Of a stretch of DNA of 64,000 bases, positions 9,553-18,540 are shown one piece after another; the stretch's first letter is position 1; each line of letters starts with the position of its first letter. The stretch is taken from NCBI GenBank assembly GCA_927443345.1, contig CAKMKJ010000011.1, forward strand, positions 24,740-88,739, read 5' to 3'. Made by a program: the position numbers and the translations under genes. This DNA is from an uncultured Anaerolineaceae bacterium (GTDB lineage: Bacteria > Chloroflexota > Anaerolineae > Anaerolineales > Anaerolineaceae). A model generated the notes under the pieces. The model worked only from the letters and a program-made list of their open reading frames with translations. It had not been told where the DNA came from and did not search any database.

Positions 9553-10251
9553 ATGCTCGTTTTAGTAGCTACACCGATTGGTAACCTGGGAGATATTTCA
9601 CAACGCGCGCTCGCAGCACTTGAATCTGCGGATGTAGTGGTCAGTGAAGATACTCGTAAAACAGGCTTTTTGCTGACTCACTTTAGCATTAAAAAGCCCC
9701 AAATTTCGTTTCGAGAAGACAATGAACAACGCGTTTTACCCAAAATTATGGATATTCTTACATCCGGTAAAAACGTTGCCCTGGTCACCGATGCTGGCAC
9801 CCCCTCCATCTCGGATCCTGGTTTTATTTTAGTACGCAGTGCGATTGCTACCGGTATTGAAGTAAGCGCAGTTCCAGGCCCAACCGCGCTGATCATGGCA
9901 GTCATCCTTTCAGGCTTGCCAGTGCACAGCTTCACCTTCCGCGGATTTCCGCCACGAAAAAGCGGACCACGTAAACGTTGGATGGAGATCGATCAGAAAT
10001 CTCCGCACACATTGATTTTCTATGAAAGCCCGCATCGTCTTGTTGCCTTCTTGCGCGACGCACTTGAAGTTTACGGAGATCGTTCGGCAGTAATTGCCAA
10101 CGACCTGACCAAAAAATTTGAGACCCTCTTTCGAGGATCCCTGAGTGAATTGATTACCGAAATGGAAAAGACGGATTTGAAAGGCGAATTCGCAGTGGTC
10201 ATTGCCAGTGCAGATTATGCCCTGGTCACTACTTCATTTTCCAATGAGTGA
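9553..10251 (+). CDS. rsmI: 16S rRNA 2'-O-ribose C1402 methyltransferase
   Basis: A 232-residue tetrapyrrole-methylase-fold enzyme that methylates C1402 in 16S rRNA. Family signatures: [11 protein letters not shown] at the N-terminus, [25 protein letters not shown], and [13 protein letters not shown]. The ATG at 9553 has AAAGG 9 bases upstream; an in-frame ATG at 9544 directly abuts that SD and is less likely. Its 3' end overlaps the convergent transporter gene by 18 bases. Confidence 0.95.
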   Translation: MLVLVATPIGNLGDISQRALAALESADVVVSEDTRKTGFLLTHFSIKKPQISFREDNEQRVLPKIMDILTSGKNVALVTDAGTPSISDPGFILVRSAIATGIEVSAVPGPTALIMAVILSGLPVHSFTFRGFPPRKSGPRKRWMEIDQKSPHTLIFYESPHRLVAFLRDALEVYGDRSAVIANDLTKKFETLFRGSLSELITEMEKTDLKGEFAVVIASADYALVTTSFSNE

Positions 10252-10962
10252 AAAGCGCGTTTTAGTGTCAAAGTAATCTTCATTCTCTGCGCGTTTCAAT
10301 TTGCCCACCACCCAATAAGTGACTGGAGTCATTAACACTTCAATTAAACTTTTAAAGATGTAATTGGTCACCACCAAGGTCAAGAACAGACTCCATGGAA
10401 AAACACCCACCAAACAAGCTACAGCCACAAAGATAATCGAATCCACGCCCTCACCCACCAACGTGCTGCCGATGGTGCGCATCCACAGCCATCGGCCTTT
10501 GGTGGCAACTTTCAGTCTGGCAAGAATAACTGAATTGGTAAATGCACCCATCAAATATGCTGCAAGGCTGGCTAACACAATGCCGCCAGTGCTGATGCCT
10601 CCCAACACGTTATTGAAAGCGGCTTGCCCGGTGCTTTCCATCCAGGTGGCTTCTCCAGGCATGATGCGTACCAGCCAGAGCACCACAGCCGCAAGCGCCA
10701 GACAGGCAAAACCCGTCCAAATCACACGCCGCGACCTACGAAAACCATAGACTTCGGTCAACACATCCCCAAATATATAACTAATCGGGAACAAGATCGT
10801 ACCGGCATCAAACGCAAGGGGGAGGCTAAACAGTGAAACGCCCCAATCGACAATCTTGGCGGAGGAAGCAATGTTGCTGACGATCAACACAGTCACGAAA
10901 GCAGCCATGACCAGATCAAAGTAGCGGTAAACTCGAGGTTGTTCTGTTTTTTGTACGTTCAA
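10234..10962 (-). CDS. yhhQ: Queuosine precursor transporter (YhhQ family)
   Basis: A 242-residue membrane protein with about six hydrophobic segments. The family hallmark is [15 protein letters not shown] near residue 165, with [11 protein letters not shown] around residue 70. The family (COG1738) imports 7-cyano- or 7-aminomethyl-deazaguanine for tRNA queuosine. This fits with tgt 4 kb away, and no de novo queCDE genes are seen here, so salvage is likely (inference). The start appears to be TTG at 10962 behind AAGGAA. Confidence 0.85.
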   Translation of the reverse strand: MNVQKTEQPRVYRYFDLVMAAFVTVLIVSNIASSAKIVDWGVSLFSLPLAFDAGTILFPISYIFGDVLTEVYGFRRSRRVIWTGFACLALAAVVLWLVRIMPGEATWMESTGQAAFNNVLGGISTGGIVLASLAAYLMGAFTNSVILARLKVATKGRWLWMRTIGSTLVGEGVDSIIFVAVACLVGVFPWSLFLTLVVTNYIFKSLIEVLMTPVTYWVVGKLKRAENEDYFDTKTRFSLIGK

Positions 10963-11021
10963 TCTAATAATTCCTTATGCGCTAAAAGATGCACCTAGTA
11001 TAATCGAATTGGAGGAATGCC

Positions 11022-11750
11022 ATGCATCGATTCTTTATCTCTTCCGAACGCTTTCAAACCGCTGAAATCAGCCTGCCGCGAGAAATTTCGCAGCAGATTT
11101 GCCGTGTATTGCGTCTTAAAACAGGTTCAGAGATCCTGCTGCTGGATGACCTGGGGTATGAGTATGCTTCACGCCTGACTGAAGTCAATGAGGCGCAATG
11201 CATGGTCTCTGTTCTATCCAAACAACCTTCACCGGGTGAACCTGCCACACAAATAACCTTGTTGATTGGCTTAACCCAGCGCGAAAAATTTGAGCTAATT
11301 CTGCAAAAATGTACAGAAATTGGTGTGACCACATTTATCCCAATTATCACTACACGCACATTGAGTCAGAAAACCAGTGATGCAGATGACAAATTACCAC
11401 GCTGGAAGAAGATCATTCAGGAAGCCGCCGAACAAAGCCACCGCGGACGCATACCCTTGTTGGCACCCGCGCTCAAATATGCCGACGCTCTGGCACAATC
11501 CAAAACGGATGATGCGCTCAAGTTAATCCTCTGGGAGGATGAAGCGAACCTTTCGATCAAGCAGCAATTGAGAGCATTCAAGGGTAAACAAGTCAGCCTG
11601 ATCATCGGCCCTGAAGGCGGACTTTCCGCCGAGGAAGTTGAACTCGCCAAAGTCAGTGGCTATATCCCTGTCAGCCTGGGCAAGCGCATCCTGCGCATGG
11701 AAACCGCAGCCATCCACGCTGCGGGGGTTGTGTTGTACGAGTTGGGTTAA
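11022..11750 (+). CDS. rsmE: 16S rRNA m3U1498 methyltransferase
   Basis: A 242-residue SPOUT-fold enzyme. It has an N-terminal PUA-like domain (MHRFFISSERF, HxxRVLRLK-type segment QQICRVLRLKTG) and the C-terminal knot signature IIGPEGGLSAEE followed by LGKRILRMETAA. The ATG at 11022 follows GGAGGAATGCC. Length and motifs are standard. Together with rsmI, the RsmF-like and the FmrO/Arm-like genes it makes this an rRNA modification neighbourhood. Confidence 0.95.
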   Translation: MHRFFISSERFQTAEISLPREISQQICRVLRLKTGSEILLLDDLGYEYASRLTEVNEAQCMVSVLSKQPSPGEPATQITLLIGLTQREKFELILQKCTEIGVTTFIPIITTRTLSQKTSDADDKLPRWKKIIQEAAEQSHRGRIPLLAPALKYADALAQSKTDDALKLILWEDEANLSIKQQLRAFKGKQVSLIIGPEGGLSAEEVELAKVSGYIPVSLGKRILRMETAAIHAAGVVLYELG

Positions 11751-11828
11751 TCGGTGGGGTACGTTGCCCCTCTCGCAAAAATACTTGGGGGCTCAAAGAC
11801 CGCGCAACGTGTCCGTTCCGATTTATAA

Positions 11829-11848
11829 GGACATGGCGCGCCATGTCC
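11829..11848. repeat. Perfect 20-bp palindrome
   Basis: A self-complementary 20-mer, GGACATGGCG followed by its reverse complement. It sits directly at the 3' end of the RsmF-like gene and about 80 bases after rsmE. There is no T-run next to it, so it is not a classical terminator. It may be one copy of a dispersed repeat. Confidence 0.7.
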
Positions 11849-13342
11849 CTACCGAAGGTGCCTCGACGATAAATTCTTTAACCTGTCCAACATGATCCGT
11901 CCACGGCCGGCCAGCCTGCCCTGACGATCCATCACCACGCGAATAACAGCAGCGGATTGCATGCTGTCTTCATAGCCCATCAGATCATCTCCGCGGCTGA
12001 ATATCGCAAATTGTTCATCCTCCAGCGTAACCAGACAATCAACACACTGCGCACCGAAACGCAGCACCCATTCGTGCGAGGGGATGAAGGTTTCGCCTTC
12101 CCACTCACCTAATAGCATACCTGCGGATTGCACCGGCAGGCTGCGGAACTGTTCCAACAGCAGCCGCGGAAATAGAAAGACGCGCGCATCTCTTTTTACC
12201 AGCGTTCTTTGATGCTCTTGAAGATAAGCTGCAAGGTAATACCCTGACCAGCTAATGAAGTCTCGCGTGAATTTTTCTGTTTCTGAATAGGAAAACTCAT
12301 AGAAACCGGCGCCTTCCATGGAATGGGTCGGCGCATCACTGGTTTTGAGATCGAGATTAGCGGTCTTTTGCAGCAGACAGGCGAAAAAACCCGCGGTCTG
12401 ATAACGATGCGGCCACAAGCGGACCACCCTGCTCATGTCAGCCTGGTAGACTTTCCCATCGAGTTCCTGAATGCCGGGGGCGGGATGCGGCAGTTTAGGG
12501 GTTACATCGACCAGTTCAACTGAGTGCCCAAATTTGCCAAGTACCGCTTCAACCACACCTTCATTCTCGCCGGGCAGCAGCGTGCAGGTGGAATAGACCA
12601 CCTGACCGCCAACTTTCACGGCTTGCAGCGCACTGACAAGCAAGGCAGTCTGGCGCTGTGCCAAGGCACAGCTTTCTTTGTCAGTGACAGGACGTTCATC
12701 ATGTGATTCGGCTGTGCGCAGCCCCTGCATGGAACAGGGGGCGTCGATCAAAGCACGGTCAAAGGTGGTGGGGAACCAGACCCCGAATTTCTCACCTGCA
12801 AAGCGCGTCACGGCGGTGTTGGTGGCACCCCAATGCTGCAAGACCACCTTAAGCGCTTGAATGCGCCCCTGGCTGGAATCATTGGCCAGAACCAAACCGC
12901 GGTCGTTCTGGCGCGCCACGATGTGCGTGGTCTTGCCGCCGGGTGAAGCGGCTAGGTCGAGGGTCAAGCCCTCATCCCCGGCGTGGATGTCAAACAACGC
13001 CACCGGCAGCATGGATGCCGCCTCCTGAATGTAATACTGCCCGGTACGGTGCTCCAGGGCAGCACTAACCGCCAGACCATCATTCACCTGCACACGGAAT
13101 CCTTCTTCGCAGAATGGGATGGGCGCCAGCGTCCAGCCGTAGCGGGCTGAAAGGGCTTGCGCCAAATCAGGCGGTGCCTTGAGCGGATTGATGCGAATGG
13201 CAGGCGGCAGCGCTTTTTCAACCTCGATTTGCAGCTCGGCAAACTCATCCGCGCTGAGCAGGGGTTGGAAGGCGGCTAACTGCTCAGCCTTTGTGGGGAT
13301 AATCAAAATAGTCTTCTGTGTGGATTTCTTTTTACGCTTCAA
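11849..13342 (-). CDS. RsmB/RsmF-family rRNA m5C methyltransferase
   Basis: A 497-residue NOL1/NOP2/Sun-family enzyme. The SAM motif is LDLAASPGGKTTHI (about residue 130), the release cysteine lies in IDAPCSMQG and the nucleophile in YSTCTL. A long C-terminal part (from about residue 300) resembles the PUA-like extensions of RsmF. It starts 6 bases after the stop of the upstream FmrO/Arm-like gene, so the two are probably one transcript with tgt. The exact target cytosine is not decidable. Confidence 0.85.
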   Translation of the reverse strand: MKRKKKSTQKTILIIPTKAEQLAAFQPLLSADEFAELQIEVEKALPPAIRINPLKAPPDLAQALSARYGWTLAPIPFCEEGFRVQVNDGLAVSAALEHRTGQYYIQEAASMLPVALFDIHAGDEGLTLDLAASPGGKTTHIVARQNDRGLVLANDSSQGRIQALKVVLQHWGATNTAVTRFAGEKFGVWFPTTFDRALIDAPCSMQGLRTAESHDERPVTDKESCALAQRQTALLVSALQAVKVGGQVVYSTCTLLPGENEGVVEAVLGKFGHSVELVDVTPKLPHPAPGIQELDGKVYQADMSRVVRLWPHRYQTAGFFACLLQKTANLDLKTSDAPTHSMEGAGFYEFSYSETEKFTRDFISWSGYYLAAYLQEHQRTLVKRDARVFLFPRLLLEQFRSLPVQSAGMLLGEWEGETFIPSHEWVLRFGAQCVDCLVTLEDEQFAIFSRGDDLMGYEDSMQSAAVIRVVMDRQGRLAGRGRIMLDRLKNLSSRHLR

Positions 13343-13348
13343 CGGGGC

Positions 13349-14161
13349 TCACTTTTCGATCAAAAAAGCCAGTTCACCGGTGAATTCCATTTTGGTGATC
13401 TTCCAGCTTTCGCCTGCGGTCAATTGATTAAATCGGGTTTCATAATTTTGCAGCATACCCTTGGATTTTCCACCCAGGCTGTGCGCCGGGAAGGAAACCA
13501 GAATATACTTCGCCTTAATCTCTGATAACAAGCGTTTGGCAGCGAACTTATCCACCTGATCCAGGCAGGGAATGGTCTTGAGCAGCAACGCCACCTGCAC
13601 AGATGTTTGCGGAATAGATTGGGTCAGGTCGCACACGAAGGCTGATCCATTGATTTTGAAATGCTCAAAATAGTTATTGAGATAATCGGTCATATCAGCG
13701 TAAATATCACAGGCCGTGTACTCCGCATCCGCGGCAACGGGCATCCACGGCAGGCAGAGCGGATTGAGTCCGCAGGCCAGGTCGAGGATGGAATGCAGCG
13801 GCCCAATGGAACCCAGTGCATCACTGAATAGGTGCGGCAGAATGGACAACCTTTCTGCGGTAGATGCATGCATCCTCATCTGGTGTTTGAGCGCCGCCAT
13901 CACCTGTTCATTGTGCAGATCAGAAGGCAGCTTTGCCAACTCATCCCGCCAGGCAGCATATGGGATGGGCTTTTCTTGATAGGCAGAACCCACCTGATGC
14001 AGTTTGTTGCGCGTTTCTTTGACTGCTTCCTTGAGATTGCGGCGTTTGGCGAGTTCCTTTGCGCCAATCTCACGGATCAGGTCTGGGGAAATGGAGGCAT
14101 ACTTATCCGAGGCCGTAACCAGGCTGAATAATTCTTCGAGTTGCTCATTAGGCGTCGCCAT
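13349..14161 (-). CDS. FmrO/Arm-family 16S rRNA methyltransferase
   Basis: A 270-residue protein with the pattern of the aminoglycoside-resistance 16S rRNA (G1405-N7) methyltransferases (FmrO, Sgm, ArmA, Rmt). Visible signatures: HAST at residues 98-101, the SAM motif DLACGLNP at 127-134, LLLKTIPCL at 192-200, and SFPAHSLGG with the following KSKGM at 223-236. The ATG at 14161 shares one base with the tgt stop (TGATG), so translation is coupled. Its place inside a housekeeping operon suggests an intrinsic gene rather than a recent acquisition. The G1405 target is inferred from family. Confidence 0.85.
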   Translation of the reverse strand: MATPNEQLEELFSLVTASDKYASISPDLIREIGAKELAKRRNLKEAVKETRNKLHQVGSAYQEKPIPYAAWRDELAKLPSDLHNEQVMAALKHQMRMHASTAERLSILPHLFSDALGSIGPLHSILDLACGLNPLCLPWMPVAADAEYTACDIYADMTDYLNNYFEHFKINGSAFVCDLTQSIPQTSVQVALLLKTIPCLDQVDKFAAKRLLSEIKAKYILVSFPAHSLGGKSKGMLQNYETRFNQLTAGESWKITKMEFTGELAFLIEK

Positions 14162-15261
14162 CAGGCATACTTTCGTTGAATGCGATCGCACAATTGCACC
14201 ATAAAGCGCAGGTTGTGCAGGGTGGCCAGACGGAAGAAGAGGGTATCGCCCATTTTGAAGAGGTGATGCAGATAACCGATGGAGTAGTGCTTGCAGCATG
14301 GACAGTCGCAATCCTCGCTGATGGGGCGGTCTGCCTTTATGTGTTCTTCATCGTTGACATACTTAAAGCCGAACCAGTCTCCGGTCAACCCGAAATCAGG
14401 CTCATTCGCAGGCTGGCGAAAGGTGAACAAACGTCCATGGCGGGCGTCTCGGGTGGGCATGGCGCAATCAAAGATATCGTATCCCAGCTCAAAGCAGGCC
14501 AGCACGTTTTGGGGGTGACCGATGCCAAGTGCATGCATAGGGTACTCCGCGGGGATGATGCTTCGGGTGTAGCCGATGATCTCGGCCAGCAAATGGTTGT
14601 TTTTATCCAGCGGCCAGCCACCAAAGCCGTAGCCGTCAAAGCCAATTTCGAGCAGCGCTTCGGCGCAGCGCAGGCGCAATTCGGGGTAGCCCCCGCCCTG
14701 CACCACCGCGAATAATCGCGGACGGGTTTCTTCGGTCAATTTTTTCTGCTCTATGATACGGTTGAATTCTTTCTTGCTCTTCTTCGCCCAGGAAATCGTG
14801 CGTTCTACGGATTCCTTCTGAGCAGCAAGGTTTTCATCCACGTTGGTGCAATCATCAAGGCAGATGACCACATCAGAATCGTAGCCGATCTGAAGCTGTA
14901 CTGTTTTTTCGGGGGTGAGTTGAAACTTACGTGAGCTGCCCTCAGGCTGAAAGCTGATGCCCTTCTCGTGAATACTGCCAAACTTGGGGTTCTGGCGGAT
15001 AAGCGAGTAGGCCTGAAAACCACCTGAATCGGTGACAATGTTGCGCTTCCAGTTGGCCATTTTATGCAGCCCGCCCAAAGACTGGATGGTCGATGAGCCG
15101 GGTTTTTGCATCAGGTGAAAAGTGTTCATCACCAGCGCTTCAATGCCAATCGAGAGCAGGTCTTCTGAATCCACCGAACGCACCACACCAAAAGTGGCAT
15201 CTGGTAGATAGATGGGCGAGCGTACCTCACCCTGGGTTAACTTGAGCAGTCTGGTTTTCAT
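14161..15261 (-). CDS. tgt: tRNA-guanine transglycosylase
   Basis: A 366-residue TIM-barrel enzyme that exchanges guanine-34 for a queuine precursor in tRNAs with GUN anticodons. Features: DSGGFQAYSL (active-site Asp), CLDDCT, AVVQGGGYPELRL, GFGGWP and a C-terminal zinc site CDCPCCKHYSIGYLHHL. It overlaps the DUF3052 gene upstream by 4 bases and the FmrO/Arm-like gene by one. It fits functionally with the YhhQ transporter at 10.2-11.0 kb. Confidence 0.93.
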   Translation of the reverse strand: MKTRLLKLTQGEVRSPIYLPDATFGVVRSVDSEDLLSIGIEALVMNTFHLMQKPGSSTIQSLGGLHKMANWKRNIVTDSGGFQAYSLIRQNPKFGSIHEKGISFQPEGSSRKFQLTPEKTVQLQIGYDSDVVICLDDCTNVDENLAAQKESVERTISWAKKSKKEFNRIIEQKKLTEETRPRLFAVVQGGGYPELRLRCAEALLEIGFDGYGFGGWPLDKNNHLLAEIIGYTRSIIPAEYPMHALGIGHPQNVLACFELGYDIFDCAMPTRDARHGRLFTFRQPANEPDFGLTGDWFGFKYVNDEEHIKADRPISEDCDCPCCKHYSIGYLHHLFKMGDTLFFRLATLHNLRFMVQLCDRIQRKYA

Positions 15262-15641
15262 AAGCGCTTCATGCGAAAAGCGGACCAGGTTTCATCCACG
15301 GAGACCATTGCCACACCCGTCCAGCCGATGGTTTCTGCATATTTCCAGATGGTGTCACGGCTGGCATCTGAGCGCAATGCCGAGGTCAGCTTGGGATAAA
15401 TCACCCACAGGATGCCGCCGGGAGCCAGAGCATTTGCTGCTGCCGAGAGCCCGGTTTTGAGCCATTCCATATTTTTCACAAAAAACAGCACTACATCTGC
15501 TTTGTCAAATTTGGTAGCCATTTTGGAGCGTTCGGGCAGCGGCCCTAAAATCGTGAGGAAACCATCAGGCGCATTGATCAACCGCAGCGAGCGGCCCGGT
15601 TTCACCTGTAATCGTTCGGGTAAGGATTTTTCACTAGACAT
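15258..15641 (-). CDS. DUF3052-like small protein
   Basis: A 127-residue protein of unknown function. Its sequence, with LAPGGILWVIYPKLTS and VSVDETWSAFRMKR at the end, resembles the DUF3052 group. It is the first gene of the tgt operon, with a 4-base overlap (ATGA). No catalytic motif is evident. Confidence 0.7.
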   Translation of the reverse strand: MSSEKSLPERLQVKPGRSLRLINAPDGFLTILGPLPERSKMATKFDKADVVLFFVKNMEWLKTGLSAAANALAPGGILWVIYPKLTSALRSDASRDTIWKYAETIGWTGVAMVSVDETWSAFRMKRL

Positions 15642-16001
15642 ACTCTGATTATAAAGGAGATTTATGGGAATCGAGTTTGGTGAGGTTTTTAGTCAATATA
15701 AACCTCACCCCTGCGCCCCTCTCCAACAAGTTTGCCCCTCTCGCTCGCAAAACCCGCGATGCTCGGGGGTGCAACAATCGCAGAGAGGAGAAAACCGCTT
15801 TGGAATTAAATCCTCCACATAGCAAGCTACTGGATATTAAGATTTATACATCATTTATGAGTAAATATTCCATTCTTTGACTCCGGCCTCTCCCCTGCCC
15901 CTCTCCATCCAAGGATGGAGAGGGGTTTGGGGTGAGGTGCAAATTACTAACTTTTTCTTATATGAATTGCAGGTAAAAATCCTTTTCGATTATATATAGT
16001 C
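15642..16001. other. Intergenic stretch with repeat fragments
   Basis: No gene is supported in these 360 bases. They hold C/T-rich stretches of the type CCTCACCCC and CCCCTCTCC and a strong hairpin (see 15898-15925). An open frame across it has no coding features. It looks like remnants of dispersed non-coding repeats between two minus-strand operons. Confidence 0.6.
15898..15925. repeat. Inverted repeat, 13-bp arms
   Basis: CCCCTCTCCATCC, two A residues, then the exact reverse complement. It lies 77 bases past the 3' end of the MFS gene (minus strand). On that strand no T-run follows, so a dispersed repeat is more likely than a terminator. Confidence 0.65.
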
Positions 16002-17270
16002 TTATCCAGACTCTTTTACCTCTTCCACACCTTTAAACTCGGGCACCTTGCGCATGGCTAAAGCAGAGCCCAGCATGAGCACAGCGGAGATCGCGAAGAG
16101 GGCCGTCCAGCCCCACCATTGCCCCGGTGCAGCGTTATTAAGCACATCCGTCATGGGGCCTTCGAGGCGGGCAACGGCGGCTGAACCGGCGGTGGCCAGG
16201 TTGGTGAGACCGATATACTTGCCCACATCACCAGCAGGCGCCATTTGATTGGCCAGCGCCCAGTTGGTGGCGAGGAAGATGCCCAACCCTGCCCCAAGGA
16301 TACTGCCGAAGAGGATCAGTTGAAATGGCGTCGTGGCAAAGATGATCAGAATGGAACCCAACGCGCCTACATATGATGACACAATCTGAAGCCGCTTGCG
16401 TCCGATTTTATCGCTCCAACGGCCAGAAAACAGCGAGAAGATGATCAACACAATCACAAAGGAACCCATCACGAATTGGGTAAACTGGATGGGATCTTGA
16501 CCGCTGAACTTGTCACGGATGAAATACTGTGCAAAAGATTGAAAACCATAAATGCCCACCAGATAGAGAAAGCGGCTGAAAATCAAGCGCCAGTAATTTT
16601 TGTCACCTTCCGCTTTGAAATAGAAGACCGATTTCCATAAGGCTTTCCAATCGACACGGATGCGCTGCGGTGCGTAGGTGGATTTTTCGCGTGAACCAAG
16701 AAGCGTGATCAAGCTAAAGAGAATTAGAAATCCGATAATGACAATGGTTGAGAGGGTCGGGTCAGGGTCCTTGGCGGAGATCAGAAAGCCCATCAGCAGC
16801 GACGAAAGGATTATGCCTGCCATATCCATAGTCGTTTTGATGCCGCTGGCCATGCCCAACTGCGAGGCAGGCACTTCGTCAGGCAGCAACCCTTGAGCGG
16901 GGCCGTGTGCGATGTTGGAGCTTGTCTGCAAACCAATATAGCCGATGAAAAGTGCGGGCAGCCCGCCGATAAAGCCCATGATCGCCAGAAAGATCAGATC
17001 CCCACCGGTGCCGAGCCACATAAAGGGGCGGCGCTTACCCAATTTGGATTGCCAACGGTCACTGATGGCACCCGATAGCGGCTGAATGAGCATGGCGAGG
17101 ATCAAACCGAAGAAGGTCAGCAATCCGAGCCAGGTATTCTTTTGTGTCTCAGGGATGTATTTAAGCAAGACAGCCGGAAGGATGGTGACGTGGAGGCTGT
17201 TCCACATGAAGGATAGACCGATCCAGTAGGCGTTGAGCACAAAGATATACCAGCCGCTGACACGTTTCAT
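16002..17270 (-). CDS. MFS transporter (sugar-type)
   Basis: A 422-residue integral membrane protein with about 12 hydrophobic segments. The loop motif SDRWQSKLGKRRPFMW after helix 2 is characteristic of the GPH/SLC45 branch, which carries sugars with cations. SDKIGRKR repeats the motif in the second half. It lies 19 bases downstream of the alpha/beta hydrolase end in gene order on the same strand. Substrate unknown. Confidence 0.8.
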   Translation of the reverse strand: MKRVSGWYIFVLNAYWIGLSFMWNSLHVTILPAVLLKYIPETQKNTWLGLLTFFGLILAMLIQPLSGAISDRWQSKLGKRRPFMWLGTGGDLIFLAIMGFIGGLPALFIGYIGLQTSSNIAHGPAQGLLPDEVPASQLGMASGIKTTMDMAGIILSSLLMGFLISAKDPDPTLSTIVIIGFLILFSLITLLGSREKSTYAPQRIRVDWKALWKSVFYFKAEGDKNYWRLIFSRFLYLVGIYGFQSFAQYFIRDKFSGQDPIQFTQFVMGSFVIVLIIFSLFSGRWSDKIGRKRLQIVSSYVGALGSILIIFATTPFQLILFGSILGAGLGIFLATNWALANQMAPAGDVGKYIGLTNLATAGSAAVARLEGPMTDVLNNAAPGQWWGWTALFAISAVLMLGSALAMRKVPEFKGVEEVKESG

Positions 17271-17289
17271 GATGATCTCCTGCGATGGG

Positions 17290-18165
17290 TTATTTAGTTT
17301 TGAGGTGCTGGTCGAAAAAATTGATCACTGTTTGCAAATAGAGTTCCGGGTCGGCCAGATCCACTTCGCGGTGGCGGGCACCGGCTACACGCCATAAACT
17401 CAAATTGCCTTTGGATTTAGCCACCATTTTAATCAATTCGTGATTGCGGGTGTAGGGGTCTCTGTCGCCGTGGATGAGCAGCGCCGGGGTCGGCGCGATT
17501 TTGCCACCCAGCACCAGCGGATCGTGGTAAAAGAGATTGGTAAATAACCTGAAAGAAGCACCCAGAAGTATCATGAAAGACAAGAGAGGCGATAGATTAT
17601 CAGGCACTTTGCGTCGACGTAAATCCATACTGACCGCGGTGCTGAGGCGCAGCGGACCGCCGTCAGAGATGACGGCCTGAATGCCCGGATGCTGCGCAGC
17701 GGCCAACAGTGCGGCTCTGCCGCCCATTGAGAAGCCCATCAAACCGATTGCCCAACTGTTGCAGGATTTGGCGAAATGGATGGCGCCGATGACGTCGTTG
17801 ACTTCAAGTGCGCCAAGGCTGGTGCGATTGCCGCGGCTGCGTCCGTGGGCGCGGAAGTCAAACATCAAGACGTTGTAGCCTGCCTGGATGAAGGCGGGCA
17901 CGTACTTGAGGTCGGGATCCATAGTGCCGGCAAAACCGTGCAAAAAGATAATGGTGTTGGGCGAGCCTTCGGCCGGGATCCACCAGCCCGAGAGGGTGAT
18001 GCCATCCATGGAGGGGAAGTGTACCGGCTTGAAGTCCAGGCCGAGATCCGCAGGAGAGCGGAAGTCTTTGAGGTTGTGCCTTTTGGTTAACGGCACAGAC
18101 AAGACCAGGCAGGTCACCAGGAAAATGAAAAGAATTATGCCAACTGTGAGCAAAATGTTATTCAT
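17290..18165 (-). CDS. Alpha/beta hydrolase with N-terminal membrane anchor
   Basis: A 291-residue hydrolase. Residues 3-25 form a hydrophobic anchor (ILLTVGIILFIFLVTCLVLS). FLHGFAGTMDPD is the oxyanion region, GFSMGG the nucleophile elbow, HGDRDPYT the acid and AGARHREVD the histidine, so the triad is complete. The fold is like the BAAT/DLH or YqkD type. The physiological ester is unknown. Confidence 0.8.
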   Translation of the reverse strand: MNNILLTVGIILFIFLVTCLVLSVPLTKRHNLKDFRSPADLGLDFKPVHFPSMDGITLSGWWIPAEGSPNTIIFLHGFAGTMDPDLKYVPAFIQAGYNVLMFDFRAHGRSRGNRTSLGALEVNDVIGAIHFAKSCNSWAIGLMGFSMGGRAALLAAAQHPGIQAVISDGGPLRLSTAVSMDLRRRKVPDNLSPLLSFMILLGASFRLFTNLFYHDPLVLGGKIAPTPALLIHGDRDPYTRNHELIKMVAKSKGNLSLWRVAGARHREVDLADPELYLQTVINFFDQHLKTK

Positions 18166-18227
18166 GGGTTAATTGTACATTGAAAAATTTTTTGCATCTT
18201 CATTTAGAATCACTGTTTAATATTTTT

Positions 18228-18524
18228 ATGGAACTCAAACAGGTCAATCAACTACTATCACAAAACCGGACTGAACTGAATCGTCACGGCGTCAAGTCAT
18301 TGGCTGTTTTTGGTTCTGTTGCACGCGGGGAGGCTACAGAATCCAGCGATTTGGATATGTTGGTGGAGTTCGTTCGCCCTGTCGGATTATTTGAGTTCAT
18401 AAGATTGAAAAAATTCCTTGAAGATTTGACAGGATGCAAAGTGGATTTAGTCACTCAAGATGCCTTGCATCCTGCCATGCGCGATTCAATTCTCAAAGAA
18501 TGTAAACCTATCCCCTGTTGCTAA
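18228..18524 (+). CDS. Orphan MNT-type nucleotidyltransferase
   Basis: A 98-residue minimal nucleotidyltransferase with GSVARGEATESSDLDMLVEF, which supplies the GS motif and the two Asp residues for metal binding. Such proteins are usually the antitoxin or AMPylating partner of HEPN toxins (MntA/HepT type). Here no HEPN gene is next to it. The start at 18228 (MELKQ) matches family length; an upstream in-frame ATG at 18180 would add 16 residues. Confidence 0.75.
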   Translation: MELKQVNQLLSQNRTELNRHGVKSLAVFGSVARGEATESSDLDMLVEFVRPVGLFEFIRLKKFLEDLTGCKVDLVTQDALHPAMRDSILKECKPIPCC

Positions 18525-18540
18525 ACCTAAATCTGATTAA

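Noticed and set aside
15677..15880. Open frame of 67 codons in the spacer before the MFS gene
   Set aside because: It lies on repeat-like DNA, has no SD and encodes a low-complexity product.
18228..18524. Complete MNT/HEPN toxin-antitoxin system
   Set aside because: No HEPN gene is found on either side; only the nucleotidyltransferase is present.
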